64,000 nt of DNA from Phytoseiulus persimilis (GCA_037576195.1 CM075102.1:24548745-24612744), one strand, 5' to 3'. Counted from the first letter of the stretch, positions 46,931-60,559 are shown. Translations and numbers: made by a program. The notes: a model not told the origin generated them from the letters alone.

Positions 46931-49900
46931 TCAGTGTTACTTTGTATTGATAGATGATTGCTCTTACGGAATACGTCGGGGGAGCTGGAGAGCTCTATTG
47001 GGAGACGAGAGAAGAGTGGAGGAGACTTCGGCAGCAAGAAAGAAGAGGACAAGAAAGACGTCTACTGGCTTCGAAATCGGCGATCCACCTGGCGACTTGA
47101 TCAATTCTCTGCTGCCCGGAGTATCTCTTTGCTGGGGCTTCGTACTTTCCATTGGAATCGCTGGAGGTTCTCGGATCGATTTCGATCAATCGCAGAGGAA
47201 GAAACATGCTACGGCGAAGCATTCCGGCATCCGCTTTCCCCCCCCCCCTCACATCGCAGCAGCGAGCGAGAAGCCACAGGACCGAGCAGGTCAAGCCTGG
47301 GACTGATTATTTGAGGGTGTATGGAGATGTTCCAGTTTGAACGATGCCGACTGAATCCTAGATGGTGGCCACTCGTTTCACTCCGACAGAGAGTTACTCT
47401 ACAAGATGAGTTTTTAAATTGTTGCCCTCATGTTGATATTGGGAGCCCCGTGAGCTGATGGCTCTTCTGTGCCGTCCTTGAAATCATCTGGACTCTCTGA
47501 GGCCAACGTTGAACGATATCTCGTCACTGTTTTCCGTTTCGGCGATTTTCGCAATGTCTCCATACTGTGCATGACACTCGAAAGTTTCAAGCGAGACAGC
47601 GAATCGGAATCATGAATGTGCTGGCGACTTGCTGCCTGTTCCCCACCCGGCTCGTCGAATCATCCATCTGCTCGGGGCTGTTGCCGCCAATTCATGGATC
47701 CTGCAGTGAATCGATCCTAACAACGGATATTTTTCTGCTTGCGATAACTCTGGATCTCCATCGAGAGCTCTATTGATGATTCCATAATTGTTGAAAGCGA
47801 ATCGGCCTGAACCGCTTCACGGAGGCGCTTGCCGTGCCCGGGACATACGCGCTCCCCCGTGGAGGGTGGAAGTTCAGATCCGAGTCACCCCGAAATCCTC
47901 ACAAAGTCATGGTTACGGATTGTCGAGTTGAATCTGAAAGAATGATACCGTGATCGGGTTGAGCTTTTTCGACCGTATCGCAGACAGGCGGGAGCTGCTT
48001 GTCCTCCTTTTGTGATGCAGAACTATGAGTGTGTGCGCCGGCTTATGTGAATATTCTTGTCTGTACTCGAACCGGTTTATTATACTTCAAGTGATGAGAG
48101 CTGAAAAAATCTTCAGAATCCGGTCGATGGAAGAGCCTAATTTTTAGAGATTGATCAATCACAACTACGCCGTACGGAGTCTCGAATCGCACCGAACGTC
48201 AAAGCATGTCCGTCAACAACCACTGACGCGGACTAGATTATACAATGTTCATCTCGCAACCACGTCAGTGCTGTACCCACGACGATATCAATGCAAAAGA
48301 GGAACTACATTAACAAAATATCGATCATATTTACTCTGAAGGAAAGAAGGAGGTGTCCTCCCTCACGCACAGTTCTCCCGTCCTCTGCACTCGTCATGCG
48401 ATCGCGATAGACCACCTCGTATTCGATTCCGGCTGTTCCGCCGATAGAGTCAAACAAGAGCCAAAATCGCGCTGGACCTACGATTGAAGAAATCTCAGCA
48501 ACAATTTCCCGCGGGGACTGTTGGTGCTGTCGAGGCACTGGGAACAGATTCCATCCAGAGCCCGAATAAGCTAACAATCTTCTCGCAGTTGTCAAGGAGA
48601 GACATTTTCGCATAAGAGCACCAGCAGCCGCAGCAACGGAGTCAATCGAAGAAAGGTCCTTCCAGGTTCTTGAATGATGGTTTGTTATACTGTCGCTGCT
48701 CACTAGATATCCTATAGCCGTGCTCGCTTCGAAACTCCACTGATCAAAGTAGTTATTTCAAACTTCTCCTAGGAAGTCACTGCTTCTCGACCCCAGCGGT
48801 CCGTGACAGAGCTCTGAACGTATCGATTGAAGCTCTTCTTCATGCTTGGTGGCAGTCCGCTAGACGGTCTCTTTTCAGTCTTATATCATGAACTCCGGTT
48901 ATTTCGATCATATGGATGGAAACTTTGCGGCTTGAGGCGCTCTAAATGTCCGTTAAGAAACCGTGAGGTCGTGAAAAGATGCGAAATGCTCATGTCCCGA
49001 GAGTATGACGAACTTCAGGTGCTTGAAGTCGCCGTTGATGTCACTCACGGTTGTTTTCTGAAGATTTCCGGATGGGATTTCTGGATAGAATACGAAACGC
49101 GTTAAGCACAAACCACGATGTGACACCGAACTGTTGAGCGCTGTTTCCCGCCGTCACACACTCTACAGAGCTTCTCTCATATCCGAGAAGCGGCGCGTTG
49201 TTGAGAACATCACTGATATTTTCCCCACCTTGTTGAGTAATTTCTTCGAAGTTATGCGCTTCGGATTCAGAGGTGCCCTCGATTCGCAGTTCTTTCACTG
49301 TATGAGAGAAGGATTCAATGATCAGTTATGAGGTTTGAGCTTCCAGCTGCGGCTTGAAGGGCCGATTCTTCTACTCGAACAGGATCAACCAGAAGACTTT
49401 ACCGTTGCATGAAAATAGTTCCAAACTCTTCAGATGAGTTGTCTCTTTCAATGTTATCACCAAACATTGCGGATACGTTCCCGTCGTAGTCCAGAAACCT
49501 GTACCGGTCCTGTGGCGGAACTCGGCATCATCAACAACATGTCATCTGTAGTTGGATACCAACGAAACTGAGCGAACTAAGCTCCTGCGGGGGAGTTGGA
49601 ACGGAAGCTTACCCGTGAGTGATATTCTCGCAAGGATACGACGTATCGTAGCTTGAAACCATGGTCACATCGTATTCAAAGCCCATTTCTCCAGAGGCTC
49701 GATCCAGGTCAAAGCAGAGACCTCAGTGGCTGTTGCCGCTTTCCCGTCAAGAGTTGCCATGACAGCCGAGCGCCCAGACACTCAGCGCGACCGCGCAGTC
49801 GACTGAACTCGTTCTGGTTTTTAGGGTATCTCGTCAAGTTCGCTCAGCCTATGGCATTGTCTCATTCCAGGAACTTCATCAGAGTAATCGCCGTTGGTCA

Positions 49901-52900
49901 ATTATACATGCCGGGCAGCTCCAAAGCGATGAGCCTGGCTCCGCCGCTCCCTATAGCTCTGCGAGCTCAGAGTTCTTGGAAAGGGAACCTGGATGACGAA
50001 TTATGTAGGAACTGTAAACGTACTGGGGCCACGTAAATAACTTTCGCTTTCTGTGCGGAGTCTCACGGTGTCAGCTTCGTCGAGATGACATTTTCGGGAC
50101 GTTTCGCGGAAACTGTAATTCCGAAGTTCCATCGTCGAGCGCCAGGAAAGTATCAAATACTACTTTCGCGCAGGAAGGCCACGAACGAAACGATCAGTTC
50201 ATCAGATTGTCAACCGAAAAAAACGAGCCGTAGGAGTACAATTATCCAAGTGAAACCTGGGCCATTCGCGGGACTCCTTGACTTATTCATTCTTGGTAAA
50301 CTGAGCACCTACGCTAACTGGACCAAGAGCCCCTCGGGAACGATCGGGTGGTTTCAGAGCTCACAAGCCCCACATCATCGAACGGACGAGGACTCGCGAA
50401 GCATCGTCTGCTGGTTCCAAGGATTCACGACCGACCCGAGCCAAGAAGACAGCAAGACCGCTCGGAGTGAATCGGGCTCACCGTGGACAATTGCTCTACA
50501 ACTCTATCAGCTGCTAGGTGGCGAACTCGGCTAGAACCTGCGGCCGACTCTGAAACAGAGAAAACAGGAAGAGGCAAGCACGCAGCGCGGAATCGACTCC
50601 AGAGTTCCAGATGGAATTTGCCTCTAATCGTCTCAGCAAAACCTAAACTTCCTTATGAACTTCCAGTCGTGGGACCGTGGAAAATCGTCCGCGGAACCCT
50701 TGCCGGGAAATGATACTCCCAGAATGTTCTCGCATGTTGAACACCGAACCAAGTGTATTTTCGCAGTGATTCGAGCCCAACAGAGGATGATCGCCGGTCA
50801 GACTCACTGTGGACGTCAGTCTCAGCTCTAAAACAGAGCGATTCACCTGTTCCTTACCTTCTTGCGGGATAGGGAATCTTCTTCTTTTACCTCCTGAATC
50901 ACAGACGAATGAAATAAGGAAGGCGAAGGGGATGTTCAACGATAAACGGTCAATGGGGGCGGAATATGTAGCGGTATTTGTTGGCAACAGACTGGTAAGG
51001 CCAGTTTAGAGATTCCGATAATTGTCGAGGCCAAGGCCCTATGAACTGAAAAAAACAGAGTAAATAAGTTGGAAGTCGGACCTGCTGTTCCCTGGCGGGA
51101 AAAATCATGCGGCTTGAATGAACAGTAACGTCTGCGCTAAAGGAGTGGAACAGAACGCTCCTTCTCTAGAGGTCTGAAATACCACGATGAAGGGTTCAAC
51201 TGGCGCCAAATGGAGTCTGATCCGGTGTTTCGAGTCCAATCATCCACCGAGCTCGGATAATCGGACAGGAACTAAGGAATGCACGGCTGAGATTGGGGTG
51301 TTCATTGCTTTGAACGTGTCTCGTTGTTTCGTTCCGCGCAGATCTGAAGTTTGAGCGCTTCAAGAGCGGAATCCAGAGGCCGAGAACGGAGACTGAACAG
51401 AGCTGCTCACTTCAATCATTCTTCACGCCGAGTTTCAACGTGAGATTTTGAACAATCCATAACAGTTGAAGCTTGCGCAAACTCGCGTTTCGTCTCGACG
51501 GAATTTCTCGCAAACGGAAGACATAGCTGATCGGGCCCACATCGGATGCCGAAATTGGGCGCACGAATTCCTCAGACCTGTTGTTCTGGTCCTGAAACGA
51601 AACATCTCGGACTTGAATGAACACGATCGTCACCGCTTCCTTTCAACTCGTGCCGCGAGAAATTCCTTCCGCAGTCTGGGCGAGTCTGGACGTGTCTCGA
51701 AAAGTTAGGAATCTCGGATTTGATTCTAAGTACTCGGAAAGTGCATACATATGCTGTCGAGGGCACTTGGGATGGCTACTGTCAGGGACCTGTCGAAAGT
51801 GGCTATCTCTCTCAGAGATCTACGGCGAGTGGTGTCGAAACCGGCGTCCCAGTTCCGCTGATGAGCCCAGACTTGAGTCAGGAATATTTTAGGATTAAGT
51901 GTTCGGCCTTGTTCGAAGTCTTCAAGCAGCCAGCTGTGAGCATCGGCTCCAACCTGAGTGCATAAATGATGCATCGGATTCTGCTCCTGCGGACGTGTAT
52001 TGATTCGTATCTGATTCATCGGTATAATTGTCGAAACCTCCTTCTACAGGGCGGCGAGACTGCTAGTGAGTACCTAATGACCGTCTTCAGGTCCGCCCGC
52101 GCTTGGTTGAACGAATCGCGTCCCAACTGTCGATGCGATGAGAAACATCGCGACGGTAAATCGGGTAGATGATTCAACACCTCCGAGGGTTTCCACGGGA
52201 AGGCAAGATTCGGAATCCTGACGATGGCCGACGAAAGTCGGCCCAATCAAGTTGCGGATCCAGATCGTGGAACGGATATCACACTCACCCACACAGAGTT
52301 GGCGCAGACGATTCAGTGCAGGGCTGTTTGGAACAGATAGTGAGGTCAGCCGACAATGCTGATTCTGCGCGCTGCATGATAGCGGATAGGAAAGCTCGAT
52401 TGGTGATCGGTTAACTTTTTGCGCGAAATCATTCCGAGCAGGAACGCGATGTAGAGCATCATGGAGACATCGATGCATGAGAGACTAACTGAGAAAGTGC
52501 TGTCCTTTGGCGAGGTTGTGCGGGAGGAACCAAAGAGTCCACGTTATCTTTGGTCTGTGTCGCACTCTTCCCAGTATCGACGGTTCCTCAGGAATTTATA
52601 GATTGCTGACCACGCTGAGAAATATTCATCTGCGGAGGGTTAATGAAATTCGGCAGGAGATGTCACGAAAAAATGTGCCTTCCGCGTCCGGAACAATACT
52701 GGATAGAGCCAGCTATGATGGAGAGCAAACATGTTGCGGAAAAATCCGGCTTTTCGCCTATCTAGCTCTCGTTATACCGGCAGTCAGCGCTGTGATTTTC
52801 AGCATCGGCTTTCCCGAAGAAATTACTTGCAATGAATTAGACGGCACTATGCGCCACCGACTCCTTGAGAAGAAGTTTCCGGAGAGATCACTGCTCGCGC

Positions 52901-53140
52901 CAAGTTTGCTTGCCCACAATGTTCGCGCTGGACTGTCTGCGTCAAACTGTCCGCGCCAAGTAGTCCAGGCCCGACAACGATCCGAGGCTCTTGGAACCGA
53001 GGCTGAGGCAACGATTGAGCAAAGGCCGGATCAGAACTCTCTCATCTGAAGCTCACCAAGTGAGCTCAGGCGCGAGCGAGTTCCCGTGCTTCCTGCTGGA
53101 GACCCTCTCACACCGAGTGTTTGATCGACAAGTAAGACAA
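46931..53140. other. Long stretch without a recognised gene
   Basis: About 6 kb of moderate ORFs (up to 180 codons) with no domain I know and no exon chain that holds. A C-run of 10 is at 47238-47247. The minus-strand frame 48703-48305 and plus frames at 49653-50534 were examined and left uncalled. If genes exist here their exons are too short or too diverged for inspection. Confidence 0.35.
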
Positions 53141-53887
53141 TCATGAGTAAAGCTCCCATATGACCGGACATGTCCTTTCCCGTCCGTTTGTCCGGTTTTC
53201 TTGAGCAACCGAGGAAATGTCCGGTTTTCAGGCTCACAGATCGAGTGGCCAACCATGACTTTGAATGATTTTCCCATCAAAAAAATCGATGGGTTTCGGG
53301 CAACAGAGCGCGAAACGATTCCGGGATTGTAAGGGGATGAGTGAACAGCGGTTTTCCAGCAGCCGGAATATCGATCCTCGCTCTTAATCTGCGGAGCGAT
53401 GGAGGTAATGCCCTCTGGCGGCCTCGTCGATATGAAACCACATGAGCCAGTGATTACACGCTGGGTAACATTTCTGAGCGCCGAATTCCACCTTCATGAA
53501 AATTTTGAGGGAATCAAATTGTTCGGAGATAAACGTAAAACCTGCGGACAGCTCTCGCTGAAACCCTAAGTCGATGACCCATTTCTTTTCCATGTACAAG
53601 AACCTTTTTTCGGACAGGAGACATAGCTTGTCACGATCGAACACAAAGAGGCCCTTATCGATCAAGTTCATGCGGACCTACTTTTCGACGAATAAAAAGC
53701 CTGTGACGGTACCTAAGCTAGTCCGATAGGAGGGGTCCTCATTCAATACTTTCAAATGCTCAATTTATCTGGAGAAAGTCTGAAATTTGCATGTCCGCCT
53801 CCTTGACCGGTTTCAGGCAAAATGTCCGCCGGCAAATGTCCGTTTTTCGCAAAAAAATGTCCGGTCATATGAGAGCTCTAAACATGA
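53141..53887. mobile_element. 747-bp element with 31-bp terminal inverted repeats
   Basis: Left end 53141-53171 and the reverse complement of right end 53857-53887 match at 27 of 31 positions, including catatgaccggacat without a mismatch. Copies of the subterminal word ATGTCCG or TGTCCGGTTTT crowd both ends (near 53170, 53190, 53216 and 53790, 53821, 53836, 53857), as in hAT-like and some other DNA transposons. No clear target site duplication was found. The interior carries one minus-strand ORF. Best read as a non-autonomous or internally deleted cut-and-paste element; superfamily unassigned. Confidence 0.75.
53384..53671 (-). CDS. Hypothetical ORF inside the inverted-repeat element
   Basis: 95 codons, opening MNLIDKGLFVFDRDKLCLLS and ending HIDEAARGHYLHRSAD. 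It lies wholly inside the element. It has no recognisable catalytic triad or zinc finger. It may be a relic of a transposase or chance. No neighbouring frame continues it. Confidence 0.25.
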   Translation of the reverse strand: MNLIDKGLFVFDRDKLCLLSEKRFLYMEKKWVIDLGFQRELSAGFTFISEQFDSLKIFMKVEFGAQKCYPACNHWLMWFHIDEAARGHYLHRSAD

Positions 53888-56390
53888 GGGGTTGAGCCGG
53901 TTGCGGTGAGGGATGGAGGAAGTCCGCACCGATGTCGTAAGCTGATCGTTTCCTCCCGGTGATCATTCCAATCATTCGGCGCGCGCATTCACTTCACAGT
54001 CATTCAACGACCCTGTTTATTGTACTTGAAGGCAAACGTGCCTACACCCATAACATCCAGCCCCAGAGGGGTAAAAAGAAAAGACATCGGGGCTACGGAG
54101 CGCTCTCAAGAAGCATTGTAATTAGCGACCCGAATGATCTCCAAATTTGAAACACATGCCCAGGCAGTTTAATGCCCCTGCCTCGAGACACCCGAGATCA
54201 CCCCATCGCTAATCGCTGACGGCGGTACGGGGCCGTAAACAAGTTCGGATGCTTGCTTCTACTGGATAGGATTGTTGAGAGAGCGGTAGCGTCTGAAGAC
54301 AATGTTAGTCGAAGGCGTTCACTCCGCAAGATCGTTGGTGGGTGGCCTAGAAGCTATGGGACACGGGTTCGTCGTCTCGTACCAGCTCGTAATGGAAAAA
54401 CTTGGCACGCTTGACTCAGGACGAGTGGAACAGACGGTGATTGATTGAACACTCGTGTTAGGCCCCCTAGTTTCGACCTGAGTGTGAGTCGGAGGAACAG
54501 TCGGAAGAATGCGCTCCTCTGGATAACGCAGATGCGATGACCGATGATCCCGGCGACACTCTGCTCTTTAGTAACGCGATAGTTCACACGGAAGCGCTCA
54601 TTCATTAAGCCGTGAACGCCAGTTTTGTCGTCGATTCGGCTACACAAGATCTATCAAAGTCCGATTCGGGTTCGCTGTTGCCTCTTAATAATTAATTTCC
54701 GCTAGCAAATTCGCGGTCGAGCTGGGAATCCTAGAGGACATAGAGAGGATTCAGGAATCCGGCGATTCGAGATTGCTCCAGGAAAGCGAACTGCAATCCT
54801 GCAGGACAATCCTACAAGTTTTCGGCTGCGGGACGAACTTTCTTCCTCTGAGAATCGAGCGCTCTCTTAATGTTTGATCCCTGCCCGGAAGGCCCCAATC
54901 TCAGAAGGAACTGCATATCACAGCCTCCGGAAGTGAAAGCTCTGATACATTTCCAATGTCAGATAGGGTTGCGAAAAGACGTTCCACTCGGAACACTCGT
55001 GGACTGGTAGTGACGTTCGAATCCGAGCGTGTCGTTCACGCATGATGCTGTTCGTTGACATCCGAATCGAGTCTGTCGTCAACAGCCGGTGGGATGACAG
55101 TGTTCGAAGAAAACGTGTTTCCCTTGACCGCTGCTTCGGATGACGCGAGCCCGCGACGGAAGCCATTGAAGCAGTGTCTCAGGGGGAACTCCAATTACCG
55201 AGCCACACCGATATTTACCGTGAACTACAGACGTGGCATGATCGTTTTCGAGGAATTGCTACATTCATCAGACGTGCGCTTGGCCCGTGGAGCTACTGTT
55301 TTGTGGTACCATCCACGGGCCCCCACTGCATTTTCTCTACGATTGAAACCAAACAATCCCGGGTCGGGAAAGAAAACTCGTTCCACGAATGAGAGCTCAT
55401 CGTTTTTTGGTAGTTAGGAGGGTCCCATATCGCATCAATCCTGGAGCTCAGCGCACATTAATGACGGGTACGACCAGGGTGCCGAGTGTCGGATGAGGGG
55501 CGAAGAAAGGAGCATGCCTATAAATTGATGGTGGACTAGTGCACAGATCAAAACTCGGTTCAGAAGGCAGAACGACTGGTTCGAGAGTGTTTGACAATTG
55601 ACGATCGTTCTCTGACATACAGCCAGGTCTCTCCCGCGCTTGAATGTAAGTAGAAAAATGTTTGTTGCAACATTCGGATCAGCTCGCCGTGTACTGCATC
55701 CAATGCCGGCGCCCACCCCGTCGTTACGTGACAAGACTCACGTACGCGAAACTGTCAAAATCCAGTGAATCCAGTTCGAAGACTTCTTTGAGGAGCCGGT
55801 TCTGTCTTTGCTGGTCGTTGAAGTTCCGCCGCTCGCGGTTCCGGCGCATGAAATTCTGAGATGTGGACCCGAGAGCAAGATTTTTTTGAGAGAGGTCTGG
55901 CGGCGACGTGGATCCTATCGCGACTTCGTCGTGTGAATCTGCTGCTCAGTTGCGTTGGAAGCAGAGGATATGAGCAGTGCCTTGAGGCATCGAGGCGACA
56001 CGTCGAAAGTTGTGGCTGGTCTCCTCCCAGGAGAGTGCATCTCTTTATCCGAGGTCTTGTAGCCTGGGACCGCAGTGAAGTGACCGAATATCTAAGTAAT
56101 GTGTGGTTGGTTGAGTATCGTAATCGAGTTGTGATCTTGGCTGAGAAATACGGTGAGCCGAATCATAGCGGGTATCCGGGCTCGCCCGAGAAGGACACGT
56201 TAGCTCAGGATGGGTAGAGAGGATCTGTTGGACTCGTGTGTCAACCAATCCTTGGGGACGCGTGAGCTCGATCAAGTCATCTCATGCAATATGCGTGTAA
56301 CCTTTGAGAAGGCAAACAAGTGCAACAAGTGGCATGCATGTGTTTCTCGATGTACTCAGGTGGTCGAACTGTTAACAGTCTGTTCGGGTT
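53888..56390. other. No recognised gene
   Basis: Short ORFs on both strands. The plus frame 55861-56217 (118 codons, WTREQDFFERGL start) and 55055-55417 are the longest; neither shows a family signature. Confidence 0.4.
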
Positions 56391-56504
56391 TTGCCAAACC
56401 TTCCCCCCGACTCACATCGAGCAGCCTTCATCAGTTCGATCGGGTGGCGTTCGGCTCTTCCAAGTGGCAGCTTCGTTTCCGCTTTGTTAATTTGTGATTG
56501 TACA

Positions 56505-57272
56505 ATGACGTTCGCTGACCTCGGTTCACTCAGCTCCTTGGGCGAAGCTGCTCACGTAAGAGCGGATCGTGACAGTCGGCACGAGCCTCCTCTTTTTCCG
56601 CCACAGAGGAGTTCGGAAATTAGTTCCTGCGAAAGTAAACACTCGCCAGACCTGAAAGCGGTCTCACAAAGGTCGCCACCGACGCGTATCTGTAAGGTAT
56701 CAAACGTCAACAGCGAGTTGACCCGATGTCCCAAGAGTGGGGTTCGGATGTTCGTGTGCTCCTCGGATGGATCTACAGGTGTCTCTCCCAAGCATGGATT
56801 GCCCAAACAAGTCGCGAATCTGTTTGAAATTGCTCCGTCAAACCTCCGAGGTGCTCAGCGATTGTCGGAGCGCGTCACGACGACTCCCCGCGAGGCTCGT
56901 ATCGAATCGTTCCTCCATCGAGCGAGCGAGCCGAGGCGACCCGACGGATCCGAAACCTTCCCGTCACCTTTTCCCGAACTTCCGATGCATGAACAACGGG
57001 AGTTGGCGGCGCAGGAACGGAGAATTAGTGAGGCTTCGGATGAGGCTTGTTCGAGAAAGTTCTGTGGAATGTCACTAGAGCATCAGTTGACCGACCAACA
57101 TTTTGGCGATGTTGTGGTTGCTGCTGCTGTGTCACCACCTGAAACATTGCATCAGTTTTCGGTGGAAGTTTCGGTGCCGGGGTCTGAGCGAAGGAGTTTC
57201 ATCAGATGTTTTCATGTCCCATTTCGTTGCTGCCCGCAACTGTCATGGGGGAGGGCCGACAGTTTCTATTGA
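56505..57272 (+). CDS. Unrecognised long open frame, possible exon
   Basis: The frame is open from 56391, and the first reasonable start is the ATG at 56505 (MTFADLGSLSSLGEAAHV), giving about 255 codons. Composition is Ser/Arg/Glu-rich with charged segments (RISEASDEACSRK), like a disordered protein. Outside the minisatellites and the recognised genes it is the longest uninterrupted frame in the right half of the window, which is unlikely by chance in DNA of this composition but not impossible. No domain is recognised and no partner exon could be placed. Confidence 0.35.
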   Translation: MTFADLGSLSSLGEAAHVRADRDSRHEPPLFPPQRSSEISSCESKHSPDLKAVSQRSPPTRICKVSNVNSELTRCPKSGVRMFVCSSDGSTGVSPKHGLPKQVANLFEIAPSNLRGAQRLSERVTTTPREARIESFLHRASEPRRPDGSETFPSPFPELPMHEQRELAAQERRISEASDEACSRKFCGMSLEHQLTDQHFGDVVVAAAVSPPETLHQFSVEVSVPGSERRSFIRCFHVPFRCCPQLSWGRADSFY

Positions 57273-58414
57273 TTCACGACATTGCTCGTGGAGGGATGCA
57301 GATCGAGCGGGGGTTTGAAGGAGAAGGCCGCCAGTTGGAATGGGTGCTGAGTCGAAATCGTCCGAGTTGGCGGTGCGACGAGCTCGCGACTCTCATCAGT
57401 CAGTTGGCGGGCCGGCCGGCCGGCCGGGATACAGGCCAGCAGGTTACTCTGTTGCTCTGCTCCGTTAGATCCGTTGAGGTGAAGATTGTTGTTGTTGCTT
57501 TTGGGCGGGTCACATAGGGACGACAATCAGTGATCATCGTGCGATGAGCTGACGTCACCATGAGTGAGAGACGCTTGCTTGCCGTAAAGCGTGAGAGAGC
57601 ACCACATCTGGGGAAGGGTCGAGCCAATAGCAGGCGTTTTCGCGAGGGGAGTCGCGGAGGTGAGCTTCGAAGCAACACGCGCGCGATTATCGCCGCAGCA
57701 CAACAGTCTCAGATCAGCAACAGTCAAGTAGCCGTCGAGATCATCTTCGTCGTCGTCGTCGTGGTAGTCGTTCGAACTTCATCTGTCGGTTGGAGTTCGC
57801 GCAGGGAGTTCGTCGGAGCACAGGCACATAGCTATCCAGCGACAGATCCTCCGTAGAGTTCCACGCACCCCTCAAAATCGCACTTTCAACACTTTCTTCT
57901 TCCCAGTGGACTCATCTGAATCAGGTTAGCTCGAAAATCGTTATAGGACGTAGGATTCCGCAGTTTACCTCTGGGGCATGCCGGAGCAGGACCGAGTGTG
58001 GGGCTCGTTTCGTCAGGACTGACAGCGGCTCCGCTACGGTATCTCATTCTTTTCGAAATGCTTTTGATTGGTTGCCGGAGTCCTACTCGACACACTGTTG
58101 CATCAGGCAGCGCGGCATGGAGAACCGGTTCGCTCCCTCCGTAGTTCTTAGGTATTCGACTCCCCCGGGCTCGGAGCTCGAACTTGAGCAGCATCGATTC
58201 GAGGACTACGGAATGGAACGCCTAAGTAGCCAAGCCACTAATTCCGGCTTCTGTCTGAGGGCCGCTTCTCCTGCCGTCGACATCCCGCTTGTGTTCCCCG
58301 GTTGCTCTGCGCGTTTAGTCGTTCGTTTGCTCTTGCCGCCAGAATCGCCAACCAGACAGCCAGCTAGCTATCGTTGTCAGTGTTTGTTGCTTGTGGGGAA
58401 TACCGACAATATTA

Positions 58415-58475
58415 CTCACGTCGTCGTCGCCGTTGTCGAGCGTGTCGTTGTCGACGTCGTCGTCAGCGTCACTTA
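58415..58475. repeat. GTC/CGT triplet-rich simple repeat
   Basis: Interrupted gtcgtcgccgttgtcg-type triplets; a similar run of cgtcgtcgtcgtcgtgg lies near 57750. Confidence 0.7.
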
Positions 58476-59825
58476 TTTCGTCTCCGCGCCATGTGTCGGC
58501 CTGCCGTCTATCTGACAGCGATGTCGCTCCGCTATCATCAGAGCCGAATCCCTGCCGGGGCGATACACCCTAGATGCTCTTCTACGGCAGCTCCAGCTCT
58601 TCCTTGAACTATTGTGGCTTTGACAAACCTGGTGACGGTTTCGAAATGGGGGGGGGGGAATATTCCCGACGATGCGGGAACAATTATCGCGGCCCGAAAC
58701 ATTCATCGAACGCCTCGGGCGGCAATGGATGACGACTCGAATAGACTAAGCTCCTAGAACTAGAATTCCGTCTTTCACCAGAATCAGCGAGAGAGGTTCT
58801 CAGCCGTAACGTAGGAGTCTCGACGAAGATACGCCGCAACGACCCGGAATTCGCTTCAGAGTGAACTCCCACCCTCAGTTCTGCTCTTCCCACGTCCTCG
58901 CTGTAAAGTTCGGGGTGTCCTCCCGTTTAGACATTCAGAAGATGCTAAGCTGATACTAAAAGCATTGCATGGCTGATGATAGGCCCTCTCTCATAGCTTC
59001 GGATGGCGCATTACGAAAACTTTGAAAATCCAACGTTCAACGAAGCGTTCCCATTCATGAGGGCTCGAATCCAATTTTAGACTCTCGGTTTAGAGAGCCG
59101 CGTGTTGAAAACCGCGGTGACTTTTTCACCATCTGATCGCATCGGATAACCAGAGAATCTGGTTGCTTCGCTTCCTCTAGGATCAACTATGATGATCCGG
59201 AGAGTAATTGTTTTCTGACCCGCTTGTTGGTCGAAGCAGAAGAAACACAAGGGAGCTAGCGAGAGAAAGAAAAATGCGGCCGTTCGAAGGCGTCTGTCTT
59301 CTGATGCGTTTTGCTGCGGCCGCTAAGGAAGCCTTCACGACGAGCGCCGTCGCCGCCGACGACCTGTCGGCTTCGGTCACCTGACTAACTTCACCATTGA
59401 TCGAACTCTTGTGAGCTTTTCAGCTCCTGAGGGCCGCCCCAAAAGAATTCTTTCGCGCTTCAAGAAGGAGAAAAGAAGAAACGGCACATCGCGGCCACAA
59501 TCGGCCGCTCCGAAACGGTCGATTCCATAGAATCCACCAACATCACCGGTATCGGGTCGTCCAAGTCGGCGAAGGCGAAAGTTTCGATGCTAACCTGAGC
59601 CGTTGTCGCCTGATTTTCCTGATGCTAATTTTGCTGCACTTGTTGCTTTGTAGTTCGTCTGTGCTTGACGCTCACGCGTCAGGAATGTCGTTGGCGCCGC
59701 AGCTACACATTCCGTAGTGGACACCATGTCTCCAGGTGTTCAGCAGCCGTCGTTGACACGGTTTTTCGGTGATCGTCTGACCAATTACTGGTGACTGGCA
59801 TTTCTGCTTTCTAGCTAGCTTGTCC

Positions 59826-59900
59826 GTCACACTAACTGACTGACTGACTGACGGACGAGCTGGCTAGCTGGCAGGTAGATGGGCTAACTGACGGACAAAC
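59826..59900. repeat. CTGA tetranucleotide and related simple repeat
   Basis: ctaactgactgactgactga is followed by looser cggacgagctggctagctgg sequence with the same words recurring to about 59895. Confidence 0.75.
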
Positions 59901-60559
59901 GTCTCAAGTATGGAAGAGCGAGCGGGATGAAGCCACTGAAGTAGTCGACAAAGCTACTGCGCGCGGAATGATTGCTTAGCGATCGCAAGTACCAACAACA
60001 AAGTGGTATCGCTAGGGGAGCGGGCAGTCGAAGGATGAGTTTGAGAGTCGTCTGTGTCGGAACCGTCTCAGGATTCGCGCGACTACGCCCGCCGCATTCG
60101 TCCATTTCTTTCCCTTCGGTTTTTCCCCTCTTCTTGGGTTCTCAGAAGATGTTTCCAATGAAGAGCAATTACGTGACGGTTGCGCTCACTTGCGACTCGA
60201 TCGAGCTATCATTATAATGACGGCATCGAAGCATTGTTCAAGTCTTGTTCGGCAACCATACATTCGTAGACTGACGGAACGATCGGGGAAAAAAAAACCG
60301 CTTCGACAGCCCACGATCTCGCAGAAAGGGTTGACCAAGAGTCATCGCAGACAGCTTGGCGCCGGTCGTATCCATTCAGATTTGCTTCGGACACGTTTGC
60401 GCTCAAATGCTCTTGCGATACCACTTTCGGGCCATCGGTTCTGAATTCGGATGCTCTGACTGAAGCAACTTCAGCGTTCCTCGAGGAATCTACCACTCGC
60501 GCTCCGGACTACGAGTTCGCATACTCCATCTCACTACAGCGATTCTTGCCGAATTCCAG

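Larger units (their letters stand above)
57273..60559. other. GC-rich, simple-repeat-rich region upstream of the CHH/ITP gene
   Basis: Contains (CCGG)n at 57411-57430, GTC/CGT triplet runs near 57745-57770 and 58415-58475, a G-run of 10 at 58648-58657, and an actgactg run at 59830-59850. No exon chain was found. It probably contains the CHH/ITP promoter and 5' UTR. Valine-run ORFs here come from the GTC repeats. Confidence 0.45.

Noticed and set aside
48305-48703. Minus-strand ORF with a faint Tudor-like stretch (EIVAEISSIVGPARFWLLFD)
   Set aside because: Only one short segment resembles the family; no Tudor core residues or flanking exons could be placed.
57560-57856. ORF with an IIFVVVVVVVV membrane-like run
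   Set aside because: The valine run is a translation of GTC triplet repeats.
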